Assembly (NCBI GenBank): GCA_933228675.1
Contig: OW121743.1
Location: forward strand, 90,331,998 to 90,395,997
DNA: 64,000 nt
Origin: Stomorhina lunata
Lineage: Eukaryota; Arthropoda; Insecta; Diptera; Rhiniidae
Reading direction: 5' to 3'
In this document: piece after piece, positions 11,858 to 22,985 of the stretch
How the letters are laid out: each line of letters begins with the position of its first letter
Numbering within the stretch: position 1 is the stretch's first letter
Position numbers and translations under genes: made by a program
The notes under the pieces: generated by a model
Database searches by the model: none
What the model saw: the letters and a program-made list of their open reading frames with translations, nothing else
Told to the model about the DNA's origin: nothing

Positions 11858-14121
11858 CGTCTGTCTGTCTGTCTGTTGAAATCAAGTTTCTGAAGCCCCT
11901 GGAGGATGGATCTACATAAATTATATATCAGATTTTAGGAAATTCTCCCGCAATGAACGCTATTAAATTTCATTAAAATCGGTTTATAAACACCGAAAAT
12001 ATCGGAAAAATACCAAAAATTAGACGAAAATTTAAAAATTTTTGATTGAAACACACTTTTAAATAATAAGAAAAACAAGATACTCCTGGTGTACATGTGA
12101 TAATATATTATATATCAGATTGTAGGAAATGGTTCCCTAAAGCACTCTGTAAAATTTGAGCAAAATCGGTCTATAAACAACTGAGATACAGCCAAAACAC
12201 TAAATTTGATGTATCGCAAATTGCCCAAAGTACGCGTTAGAGAATGTTTGTTGAAAAAATGAAATGCAGAAATAGGAAAAACCATCCTCCTGGAGCACGG
12301 ACATACATAAATTTTATATCAGATTTTAGGAAATTCCCCCGCCAAGCACATTATAAAATTTTATCAAAAGCGGTCCATAAACAACTGAGATATCGCCAAG
12401 ACACTACTTGTGATGTACAGCAAATTGCCCAAAGTACGTGTCTAAGAAATTTTGTTGACATTTTGTAAGTATTGTTTCAGCGATATCTCAGGTGTTTATG
12501 GACCGATTGCGATGAAATTTGACAGCGTTCTTTGTGGGAGGATTTCCTAAAATCTGATATAAACTCCACAAATCTGATTATGAATAACATTTAAGTTGTA
12601 CCGATCGTCTCAGAATCGGCAGGAGAATCGATTTCGCGACGTCCGTCCGTCCGTCTACCTGTCTGTCCGTCCGTTGGTCTACCTGTCTGTCCTTTTTTCT
12701 GTTGTAGTCAAGTTTTTGGAGCTCAGGGTGGGACGATATCCTAAAATTTTGTGTAAAATGCATATGGGTATACCTTCCAGGAGCTCCACAAATCTGATTT
12801 TAGCAGACAGACACACTGCATTTATCTTAATTTTATTCCTAGGAAGTACTAAAATGCAGCTAAGTACATGATATCCGTTCAAAACCTACATATGTATGTA
12901 TGTATCTCACATATCAACGAAAATTTAAATTGTTTAATTGCAATTGGGAGAAATCCGTTCACGTTTGACTATTGCTCCCGTATAACTTCGCCTAAGGCAA
13001 TCTCTTAGTAGCTAATAAATGACAAATTATAATTATCTAATTAGCTAATTAATTATAATTATCTATCTATTATAATAGATACGATGATGACATTTAGTAT
13101 AAAGACGTTGTACAATATCGTTATTCAGGGCGATAGCGCCTAAAATAAACTTTCTAGAGGGACAACATTTGACAAAAGTATTTCTGATCTCTTGAAAAGT
13201 TCGGCATTGAAAATGGGCGAGCTCGGTTCACATTTACTGTTATCTCCCATATAACCCCGACCGGGAATTACTTTAATGCTGACAAATTAAATCATATTAT
13301 AATTGCACAAAGAACTAGAGCAAAACTTTCCACACATTCATCGGACAGATCGAAAGAACAATAGATCTCAAATATTATTGTTGAAGTATTCATCTTAATA
13401 AGTTAACTAACTTCAGATTAATAAGTAAATCTTCAATAAATTTTCCGCCAAAGTTGATTCCATTCATTTAAAAGCTATATATTTCACGTATGTATCTAAA
13501 ACTATGAGTGTTTACCTTATAATTCTAAGGCTTGTATACATTGACAATCATTGTTAAAGCTTTGACCTAAATCAGTTCAGAATTTTACATAACTAATCAT
13601 AAACTTTTAATAGTTGGACAATTCGTATGAATTAAAGTACATCTTCATCAAATCGATGTGCTTTTGCAAATCTAAGGGCATCTACATTTTGAAGCATCTT
13701 TTCTGCATGGTTTATCTGGTCTATCGAACTTTATCAAATGTTCGTAAAATAGACACATATCACTTTAGAATCGAAGTGACGCTGCCTTCGACATCAGCCA
13801 CCTGCCCAACCTAACATTTGGGTCCATAACTATTTTAGATGATGACGCCACCAAAAAGCTTTTCGTTTTCCGACTCTTAATTTTAAAGATTCTTTGCATA
13901 TAATTCTAGTATAACCAAATATTGCTAGGAATTACATTTAGTATGAACAAAAGAAAATTAATATACATATGAAGCATTTGTGTGGGGCTCAACTAAGTCA
14001 GTAATCAGAAACTATATAATTATCAATATATTCTTACGATTTTGTATTTTTCTTTTGGAACACCATTGGTGAAGGGTATCCAAGATTCGGCAAAGCCGAA
14101 TATACCACTCTTACTTGTTTT
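11689..14121 (+). mobile_element. DINE/Helentron-like element, right arm of inverted repeat
   Basis: Mirror copy of 9,105-11,537. In this orientation the 5' end has ATACCCTTCACCAAT (11,691-11,705) within a small hairpin. The complement, ATTGGTGAAGGGTAT, lies subterminally at 14,065-14,079, a 15-bp subterminal inverted repeat. A 7-bp-stem hairpin (14,085-14,101) precedes CTTG at 14,114-14,117, then a T-run. There are two related modules with CAGAATCGG.AGGAGAATCGATT and GTCC/GTCT repeats at about 11,785-11,880 and 12,600-12,690. Four diverged repeats around ATCAGATTTTAGGAAA lie near 11,930, 12,115, 12,320 and, inverted, 12,545. No coding capacity; mobilisation would need enzymes from elsewhere. 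Confidence 0.8.
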
Positions 14122-14570
14122 TATTTTTTTTTTTTATCCAAAACTTTTTTATCGAAAATTTTTTAATAGAAAAATATGTTTATTAAATATTTTCTACAGA
14201 AAAATTTTCGATAAAAAAATGTTTCGACAGAAAAATTTTCTATAAAAATATTTTTCTATAATATTATTTTCGATAGAAAAATTTTCAATAAAAAATTGTT
14301 AATAAAAAAATATTCTATAGAAACATTTTTGATACATAAATCTTTTATGGATACATTTTTGATAAAAATTTCTATAGAAAAGTTTTTGTGAAGAAAAATT
14401 TCTATAGAAAAGTTTTTAATAAATGAAATTTTTGATAAAGAAATTTTCTATAGAAAAACATTTTATAGAAACATTTTTGATAAAAACATTTTCTATGAAA
14501 TCGTAAATAGGGTTGCCGGTTTTTTCTATAGAAAAGTTTTGATAAAGTAATTTTCTATAAAAAATTCCTG
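14122..14570. repeat. Palindromic array 4, right part (degenerate)
   Basis: Decayed CTATAGAAAA/TTTTTGATAAAA units continue on the far side of the inverted repeat. They end near an unrelated patch, ATCGTAAATAGGGTTGCCGG, at about 14,501-14,520. Confidence 0.8.
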
Positions 14571-16898
14571 CCTTTGACAATATCATTATTTGTTTATGAA
14601 TAAGAGTTATGATTATGAATACTACATTTGTAACCAGCTTAATCTAGTAATGGATTGAAGTAAATTTGTTGTATACTTTCAGGAGGTTTAAAATAAGATT
14701 CTATAACAAAGTGTTTTTTTGCTTAAATATATTATGCTTAATTTTGTATGTAGTATATTTAAAAACTACTTTTCTAAAATGCATATTTCACTACTAGAGT
14801 AATAGTTTTTCCTTAGCACAATCATACGACAAGCCTTTCAATCTTTGCAAGATTTGAATCCTTATATAAAATTTAGACATTCCAAAATCCTAGCATTATT
14901 TTCCAACCAAACATAAATTTTGCCTTAATCTTTAAAGAACAAATTCCTAGCAGCTTTAAAAGTCATTTGTAACATAAAGATTTTCAGAAATAAAGATATA
15001 TTATCCAAGAAATAAAATAGATTTGACTCTTTACTGCAATCAAGTACGAAAAGTTTTGATTAGATGTAAATAAAATATGGTATAAAAAGGAAAAACAATG
15101 GATAACAATAGAAAAAAAAAAAGATAGTTAATCAATATTATTTGAGTGTCTGCAAATACCAAACGAATTCAAAAACTAACACATACATACATATATGCAA
15201 GTAGATACTAAATATTTGGGTATATTTTTATGTTTTTGTGTATTGTCTTTTCTACCAAATTCAAGTGACCCCAAACTATTTAATCAATAAAAATAATCAA
15301 AAAATATTCTTATTGTTTGTTTGTTCTAAAACGATTCTGGAAGCATGATGTGGTAAATTTAAGGTTTTTGTTCAAGATAATATCCTGCAGAAATCATCAT
15401 TTATGTCTAACAATTATGTGAGTATGTGTGTTTGTGTTGGTTTTTGTCAAAACACATAAACAGTCATAAAACTCACACACTCGACTATCAAAGAGAAGAT
15501 AACAATTTTTAGTGGCCATAAAAAAACTGAGCCATTGTATGTGACTGTGGTTTAAAGTATGTAGTTGAATTGGTTTGATATGTCGGGTTTATGATGCTTT
15601 CTAGAAGACTTGGGTAGGAGATAAAAGATTAAAAAATAAAAAAAGCTTCATGGTTTAAGCATAAAGGATATTTTTATGTTTAAAGGTTTAAGTTTTATAA
15701 AAATTTTATGATATTTTTTACATTTGGCATCACATGTTTGATATTTTACAACTCTGTCTCCTTGAATGTATTACAAACTGAAATTCCCTTTTACCCTTAC
15801 CCAATATTTTGAATACCCTTATGTCCTTGTATAAGTTTCCATGTAGATATTGAGGAGTTTCAGATACTCTTAAGTAGTTTATTAATCGTTAATATTTTTA
15901 TTGCCTATGAATGTTGTCTCTCATGTTAAGGTTAAGAAGTACTTACCCAAAACTGATCAATACTAGGGAATATATTAATATTATATTTAATATTATATTG
16001 GCAAGTTTATTAAGATATTTGCTGGTCATGACAGAAATATTTTATTGAAAAATATGTATAAACCTAAATAGGAAAATTCGAAGTATTTACATGAGTTTTA
16101 CAAGAAGCATATAAATATGAAATACCCTTAAGAGAATTTATTGAATATTTTATAGTAAATACCATAAAAATTATATGACAATAATAAAAAGTTTTTATTC
16201 TACCTTGAGGCAAAGCGAATATCTATCTATGTATTATCGTTCCTTTGCTCAAACATGGTAATATTTCAAATTCGTTAGTTTTCAGAATCTGACATTCACT
16301 TTAACTTAAAATCTGAAATATGTAAGATTTTTTTTGGTTGATATTTTTTAATATCAAACGTAAGCTGGAACAGACGGCTACAGACGGTTGAGTCAAACTC
16401 GAAGAAAATGTTGTTGCCTACTTTTAGGTGGTTCGAAATTTGATTATTGCAGCCAAGAAGGAGTTAGAAATAAATTTTTCTTGTTGAGATTATGATTAAT
16501 TTATAAAACTACATAATTTATTTTAAAATTCCTGAAAGTATGCTATACATTTTTGTCTAAATCTCAATCATTTTTACTTAAATAACAGCTATTATTAATT
16601 TTATATTGATTTAAAATCCGATATCCGATAAAATTTTATCTATCAATTTAAAAACAAAAAGATTATGTAAAACTAGAATAAACTTCCTAAAAGTATACTA
16701 CATATTTGGACGCAGAATTCCTGCTTTTTCAAACCTAATAGAACTAAAAGAATATGAATCAAATACTAAAACTTACAATTTTTTTTTTTGCTGGACAAAT
16801 TTTAAAACAGTTCGAATCAAAATTAACATTACTTATCGAAGAATTTATTGCATGTTTTTAGGAGGATATATAAGAAAACTAATAGCTTTATAAGAATA
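14571..16898. other. AT-rich stretch with dispersed motif copies, no gene seen
   Basis: No gene supported. Copies of the dispersed motif lie at 14,668 (TTGTATACTTTCAGGAGG), 16,413 (GTTGCCTACTTTTAGGTGG), 16,531 (CCTGAAAGTATGCTATAC) and 16,685 (CCTAAAAGTATACTACA). A CATA microsatellite lies near 15,180-15,198. Confidence 0.55.
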
Positions 16899-18102
16899 TG
16901 AATTTTCGATCAAAAAATTTTTCTATAGAAAAATTTTCGATAAAAAAATTTTTCTATAGAAAAATTTTCGATAAAAAAATTTTTCTATAGAAAAATTTTC
17001 GATAAAAAAATTTTTCTATAGAAAAATTTTCGATAAAAAAATTTTTCTATAGAAAAATTTTCGATAAAAAAATTTTTCTATAGAAAAATTTTCGATAAAA
17101 AAATTTTTCTATAGAAAAATTTTCGATAAAAAAATTTTTCTATAGAAAAATTTTCGATAAAAAAATTTTTCTATAGAAAAATTTTCGATAAAAAAATTTT
17201 TCTATAGAAAAATTTTCGATAAAAAAATTTTTCTATAGAAAAATTTTCGATAAAAAAATTTTTCTATAGAAAATTTTTCGATAAAAAAATTTTTCTATAG
17301 AAAAATTTTCGATAAAAAAATTTTTCTATAGAAAAATTTTCGATAAAAAAATTTTTCTATAGAAAAATTTTCGATAAAAAAATTTTTCTATAGAAAAATT
17401 TTCGATAAAAAAATTTTTCTATAAAAAAATTTTCGATAAAAAAATTTTTCTATAGAAAAATTTTCGATCAAAAAATTTTTCTATAGAAAAATTTTCGATC
17501 AAAAAATTTTTCTATAGAAAAATTTTCGATCAAAAAATTTTTCTATAGAAAAATTTTCGATCAAAAAATTTTTCTATAGAAAAATTTTCGATCAAAAAAT
17601 TTTTCTATAGAAAAATTTTCGATAAAAAAATTTTTCTATAAAGAAATTTTCGATAAAAAAAATTTTCTATAGAAACATTTTCGATAAAAAAATTTTTCTA
17701 TAGAAAAATTTTCGATAAAAAAATTTTTCTATAGAAAAATTTTCGATAAAAAAAATTTTCTATAGAAAAATTTTCAATAAAAAAATTTTTCTATAGAAAA
17801 ATTTTCGATCAAAAAATTTTTCTATAGAAAAATTTTCGATCAAAAAATTTTTCTATAGAAAAATTTTCGATCAAAAAATTTTTCTATAGAAAAATTTTCG
17901 ATCAAAAAATTTTTCTATAGAAAAATTTTCGATAAAAAAAATTTTCTATAGAGAAATTTTCGATAAAAAAAATTTTCTATAGAAAAATTTTCGATAAAAA
18001 AATTTTTCTATAGAAAAATTTTCGATAAAAAAATTTTTCTATAGAAAAATTTTCGATAAAAAAAATTTTCTATAGAAAAATTTTCAATAAAAAAATTTTT
18101 TA
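16899..18102. repeat. Palindromic minisatellite array 5, highly homogeneous (31 bp)
   Basis: About 39 units of TTTTTCTATAGAAAAA plus TTTTCGATAAAAAAA, the most uniform array in the window. Two sub-blocks use CGATC in place of CGATA (about 17,465-17,600 and 17,808-17,925). Each is followed by the same series of variants ending in TTTTCAATAAAA, at 17,771 and 18,081. This is a 310-bp higher-order repeat of ten units. The homogeneity implies recent unequal exchange or gene conversion. Confidence 0.97.
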
Positions 18103-19979
18103 AGTTACGACACTATTAAAAATATTACTTAAATTTATATAACTTTCAGTATCTCCGAGCGTATTGTTTCCTTAAATCTTAAATCTTTTTTAAGTGCCGT
18201 CAATCATAAAAGGTTTTAAAAAACTCAATGGACTGCAATCTAAGAACATCATCTGCAACAAGTGACATCATTTGAAAAGGATAAAATCAATTTAAAAAAA
18301 AGTAAAACTTAAACCGCATTTAAAACAGAATTTCATATAACAAAGAAATAAACTTCTTAATTTAAGTTAATGACATTTAAACCAATTTAAAGCCATTGCC
18401 AACACCATGTTCTTGTTAAACATTCTTTCATCTTTTTTTATATATTCATTGCGGCTTTTGCATCTGCTTACCTGCACGGCTTGACTTTGTTGGATTATAA
18501 ATGCGTTTCTATCTCATTCTTAACGCATACGTCAACAACAACTGCATGTCTGTCTGGTGTATCAGATATGCAAGCAGATACCATGAATCCTTCTCCCGCA
18601 GTCACATGAAATAGCATAAAGTCAAGAAAATAAATACATACATCAAACACCTATACATACAGATACTTATATAGATAAAAGACATCTGCTTGTACTCATT
18701 TATTTTCAAAGGGCAGCACTCATATATTTTAATATTTGATTGCAATATCATTACTTCGAACCTTTTAAATTTTTCGAAGTGTAATTTCGCTTAAAATCGA
18801 TTGCTGGAATCTGTCTTCAGCTTAAGAGCATGATTTAAAAGCAATTTCACGTTCCTCGATGCAGATGTCTATAGTATATTTAAGTAAATGTCTGTGCAAA
18901 TATGTATACATAATGTATTGCATACTTTAAGGCATGATATAAGATGTTGCTGTAATAAATACATTAAAATTGTTGCTATAAATATGTTGACTCATTAATA
19001 ATTACAACAAATGGTATTGACAAACAAGAAGCGAATATCATAAAATAACAACAGCAGATTGTAATGAATGAAATATTATGCAAAACCAACACTTCGTTCA
19101 AGCATATTGTTCATTTGAAGCGGAATCGTCATAACTCATAATATAAAAAATACGATGCTATTAGTTTCGTTTCTAGTTTTGCTTACAACCTTAAAGCTGG
19201 ATTAAATTTTTCCATTAGATATTAAACGAGATTTGAAAAATGTAAAAAAATGTTGCATACTTTCAGGAAGAAGTAATTACATACATATATAATATATACA
19301 ATATATTTTTTGTATTATACTCGCTTGCTTAATATAATTGAAAGACTACAATACACTGTAAATATATATAGGCTACAAATTTCATTTATGATTTAATATA
19401 AATTCACTTAAATTTTTGCATCCTCCTAAACTTATGCAGGACAATTTTCTATATAATTTATTTTTCTTGTTTAAACAAATTTCAGGGTCTTTTTTCTAAA
19501 AGAAAAATTTTACATAACTTTTGTTGTAGTCAGTTCTAAAAGTATCTGTTTTCGCTTAAGACCATATTTTAGCAAATGGCCGATTTATCTGCTATAATGA
19601 GCTGTTGAACAAGCATTGAAGAATATAGCGTTTCCATACACTAGCATACATAAGTAATTTTACAAATGTATGTAAACTGATATGTGTCAATAAAGTAGTA
19701 ATACTCGTAAGCAATTTTCCATTGCATATATTCAAGGGTGTTTTAAAAGAAGATGTAGGAAAATCTTTATCATCTGTTTATAAATAAAAATAATTTTGGG
19801 TATGTTACTGATAGCGTCAGGATCAAACTAATGTGTCGTAGAAAAACTAGATTACAGGAAATATTAAATTTTTAAGAGAACTGTGTTTAAAGAGTTGTTT
19901 GAAGAGTCACGATAGATAGCATCATTGCAAAGATATAAACGTACTGGAATTATTTAATATTAATAGGCTTGAAAGACCA
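18103..19979. other. AT-rich stretch without recognised genes
   Basis: No gene supported. The 18,440-18,600 part is less AT-rich than its surroundings but has no long open frame. Dispersed motif copies lie at 18,915 (ATTGCATACTTTAAGGCATG) and 19,252 (GTTGCATACTTTCAGGAAG). Confidence 0.55.
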
Positions 19980-20284
19980 GGGGCCAAATTACCGCATTAA
20001 ATATAGATCGAAGTCTGAGTTTTCGATTAATTTAAGCAAATATTGTGAAGTATACTTTAGGGATGTATAAAGTTACTTCGATGCAAAACGTTTATTGAAA
20101 TTTGGTATCAATTTTAATTTTTTAAAAAAAAACATATAGTTCAATTAAAACTCTTTTGGCAAATAACTTAAAAAAATTAAATGTGCATCTTTTAAATAAT
20201 TTTGATTATCCTTGAAGTATGCTATACAAATGTTTTGAAAATATCTAAGATTTCGATCACTATCGAATGCAGTAATTTGGCCCC
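19980..20284. mobile_element. Family A MITE-like element, copy 1
   Basis: The ends GGGGCCAAATTACCGCATT and TGCAGTAATTTGGCCCC are inverted repeats. Internally it shares GCGAATATTGTGAAGTATACTTTAGGG-like and ATAATTTTGATTATCC sections with the other A copies. The first subterminal block is decayed (AAATATAGATCGAAG). About 305 bp, non-coding. Family B sequence follows directly. Confidence 0.75.
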
Positions 20285-20480
20285 AGGAGCCATATCGCCA
20301 CATACGATATCGAAGGAAAACCTAGACTTTTAAGCGAATATTGCGTAACATACCTTAGGGATTTCCAAAATAACTTATTTTGCAAAAAGTTTAATGAAAG
20401 TTGATATCCCAACATATCCCTTTGGTTTTCAAAACATTTAGCATAAATAAGTTACAATCTAGTAAACCTTATATGTTATA
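20285..20480. mobile_element. Family B MITE-like fragment
   Basis: This piece contains ATATCGCCACATACGATATCG, ACATACCTTAGGGATTTCC and TTGATATCCCAACATATCCC, matching B copies at 39.64 and 41.34 kb. It runs up to a separate inserted element at 20,481 and, once that is removed, into flank C at about 21,211. B and C therefore appear to be parts of one larger element. Confidence 0.6.
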
Positions 20481-21210
20481 CACTCAGGAAATTATTACAG
20501 TAACTGATTGTATGTTGTTTAGGAAATTTTCGGTTATGTTGTTTTCAAATGAATATTCATTTAAATTTACATGAAAATTGATTTTTAACATATTTACACA
20601 TTTGTTTAAAAAACAACCTACAAAAAAATACTGAAAATCCGTAACATTTGAAAGTATCAGTTGTTTAGTTTTTATATATTTGTTCAATTATTGTATCAAA
20701 TATAATTCGTATTTGTTTAATTATTGTTTTTCCTTAAGTATCTTAGGTTTGCCTACTGAAGAAACTTTTTATAATACTGGCCGCCTATCACGGGGTATGG
20801 CCTAAGCAAACAACAAACTTTGTTTTGTCTGTTTGGTTTTTTGATGCCTTAAAGGATATAACCTTTTTATGGTTTCGTCTTTTATATTACGTTAATTACA
20901 AAAACAAATGAAAATTGTCCGTTTTATGGAAATTTTACGTAGTTTTTTACAATTAAATTTTTTAAAAATAAATGAATATTTCCGTTTTTTGTACTACAAA
21001 TGTAGTTTAAATTTTTGTCAGTAATTTTTTTGAAAACAACTGAATATTCCGTTTTTAAAACTGAAAATGTAGTTTAAATATTTGTCAGTTAAATTTAAAT
21101 GAAATATTTATTGAATTTGAATGAAAAATCAGTTGACCGGTTTTTAAATGAATATTCATTCATTTCAAATTACATTTCAAGTTAATTTTACTTACCTAAT
21201 ATTCTGAGTG
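20481..21210. mobile_element. 730-bp TIR element inserted at a TA
   Basis: The left end reads CACTCAGGAAATTATT and the right end is the complement of CACTCAGAATATTAGG. Both sides are flanked by TA (20,479-20,480 and 21,211-21,212). The interior has complementary segments (AAATGAATATTCATTTAAAT near both ends) and about three diverged repeats of roughly 90 bp containing GAATATTCCGTTTT and TGTAGTTTAAAT.TTTGTCAGT. It interrupts the family B to C sequence. Superfamily not assigned. The minus-strand frame at 20,484-20,687 is not convincing as a gene. Confidence 0.6.
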
Positions 21211-21385
21211 TACACGCGTAGGTAGCCCATACCACCAGAAGCCGATGACTGATTGTAATTTTCGTAAAATTAAAGATCATTCATGAAACTCGTAAAAATG
21301 AGTACTAAAAACATTCAGTTGGAATTTGGTTGTTAGCAAAGTCGCTTGGTGCCGCTTTGTTAAAGAAAATACAAAAACAACAGAA
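21211..21385. repeat. Flank C, copy 1 (left border of a palindromic array)
   Basis: Unique-looking sequence with AGCCCATACCACCAGAAGCC, AAACTCGTAAAAATGAGTAC and AGCAAAGTCGCTTGGTGCCG. It recurs at 37.5 kb (inverted), 42.65 kb and 46.8 kb, each time next to a CTATAGAAAA array. It is likely an internal, conserved part of an array-carrying element. Confidence 0.75.
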
Positions 21386-21715
21386 CAATTTTCGATAAAA
21401 ATATTTATCTTTAAAATTTTTCAAAAACGATTTCCTATAAAAATTTTTTTTAGAAATATTTATGATAAAAAAGAAATTTCTATAAAAAAATTTTTGATAA
21501 AAAAATTTGTATATAAAAATTTTTGATCAAAAAATTTTCTATAGAAAATTTTTAATAAACAAATTTCTATAGAATAATTTTTGATAAAAAAAAATTCTAT
21601 AGAAAAATTTTTCATAAAAAATTTTCCATATAAAAATTTTCTATAGAAAAATTTTTGATAAAAAAATGTTCTATGGAAAAATTTTTGATAAAACAATTTT
21701 CAAAAAATAACAAAA
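21386..21715. repeat. Palindromic array 6
   Basis: Degenerate CTATAGAAAA units with TTTTTGATAAAA spacers, starting directly after flank C. The Phe/Ile/Lys-rich frames at 21,326-21,526 and 21,460-21,696 are repeat translations. Confidence 0.85.
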
Positions 21716-21773
21716 TAGTCGGGATGTAAATATTATTCAAAAAGAAGAGTATTCGTATTTGATCCCAAATCTG

Positions 21774-22091
21774 TGGCCAACTTACCGCATTCGGTATCGA
21801 TCGAAAACTCAGAGTTTTAAGCGAATATTGTGAAGTATACTTTAGACATGTTCAAAGTTATTCGATGCAATAAGTTTATTGAAATTTAGTATCCATTTTG
21901 ATTCGTTTTTAAAATATATATTGTTCAATTAAAACTCTTTTACTATTGTTCATCTTTTGGCAAATAACTTCAAAAAAATATAGTAAACTGCGTATCTTTT
22001 AAATAATTTTGATTATCCTTAAAGTATGCTATACAAATGTTTTGAAAATATCTAAAATTTCGATCGATATCGAATGCTGTAATTTGGCCCC
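21774..22091. mobile_element. Family A MITE-like element, copy 2
   Basis: From TGGCCAACTTACCGCATT to GCTGTAATTTGGCCCC, with subterminal ATCGATCGAAA and TTTCGATCGATATCGAA. The internal order is as in copies 4 and 6: AAGCGAATATTGTGAAGTAT, TTGAAATTTAGTATCCATTT, CTTTTGGCAAATAACTT, AGTATGCTATACAAATG. About 318 bp, non-coding. Confidence 0.8.
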
Positions 22092-22344
22092 TGTTACATT
22101 TATTTATTATTATTTATAAAGCCAAAAAATGTTTGCGGAGAAACCAAAATTCCTCGACGCGTTTCGCTGGTTGGTTAGGCCATCTCTTCAGGAGGAATAT
22201 CCCCAATTTAGACAGATCGAAAACCTCGCATTATAACTTATTTTACAAACAAAACCTTTCAGAATTATGTTCATAAACCATAAGTAAAAGCGTAGATCAT
22301 CGACTAAACAAAACACAAATAATTTTCAGTTTTCATCTTTTCCT
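22092..22344. repeat. Flank F: transposon-like fragment with CCTCGACGCGTTT
   Basis: CAAAAAATGTTTGCGGAGAAACC and CCTCGACGCGTTTCGCTGG are partly repeated at 28.90-28.94 kb, also next to array sequence. Its 3' part (ATGTTCATAAACCATAAG to TTTCAGTTTTCATC, from about 22,267) is repeated at about 22,777-22,850, bracketing array 7. The GACGCGTTTCG stretch reminds me of 3' regions of retroelements, but I cannot name the family. Confidence 0.5.
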
Positions 22345-22920
22345 TTTTAAAAAAATTTTTTATAGAAAATTTTTTTTTTATTTTTGATAAAAAAATTTTA
22401 TTTTTGATAAAAAAATTTTATTTTTGATAAAAAAAATTTTCAATAGAAAAATTCTTGATAAAAAAACTTTCTATAGGCAAATTTTTGATAAAAAATTTTT
22501 TGATAAAAAAATTTTCTATAGAAAAATTTTTGATAAAAAATTTTTTTTTTTATTTTTTAAAAAAAATTTCTATAGCAAAATTTTTGATAAAAAAAATTTT
22601 TATAGAAAAATTTTTGTAAAAAAAATTTTTTATAGAAAAATTTTTGAAAAAAAATTTTGTTATAGAAAAATTTTTGATAAAAAAATTTTTAATAGAATAT
22701 TTTTTGATAAAAATATATTCTATAGAAAAATTTTTGATAAAAAAATTTTTTATAGAAAAATTTTTTATAAAAAAATATGTTCATAACCAGAAGTAAAAGC
22801 GTAGATATCGACTAAACAAAACACAAACAATTTTCAGTTTTCATCTTCTTTTTTAAAAAATTTTCCATAGAAAAATTTTTGATAAAAAAATTTTCTATAG
22901 AAAAATTTTTGATCAAAAAA
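22345..22920. repeat. Palindromic array 7
   Basis: Degenerate units of CTATAGAAAA and TTTTTGATAAAA. A 120-codon plus-strand frame (22,424-22,786) made of KKIFYRKIFD-type repeats reflects a period near 30 bp and is not a gene. A second copy of AGTAAAAGCGTAGAT-type flank interrupts it at about 22,777-22,850. Confidence 0.88.
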
Positions 22921-22985
22921 AATGGAGTAGAAAACTTTTTCTTTTTAAAACATCAAAACTACAAAGAACTACATTTGACCCTAGA
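22921..22985. repeat. Flank E, copy 1 (right border of array 7)
   Basis: ATGGAGTAGAAAACTTTTTC followed by TTTTTAAAACATCAAAACTA is shared with 49,190-49,235 at the right edge of another array. A shared outer border on two arrays that are 26 kb apart is evidence for a common mobile unit. Confidence 0.65.

Noticed and set aside
10344..12882. Several 61-91 codon frames in the large inverted repeat
   Set aside because: They occur as mirrored pairs because the arms are identical, span microsatellite, and show no Rep, helicase or transposase motif.
22424..22786. A 120-codon open frame with repeated KIFYRKIFDK
   Set aside because: It lies wholly in array 7 and is a translation of near-30-bp repeats. 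Similar frames appear on both strands in other arrays.
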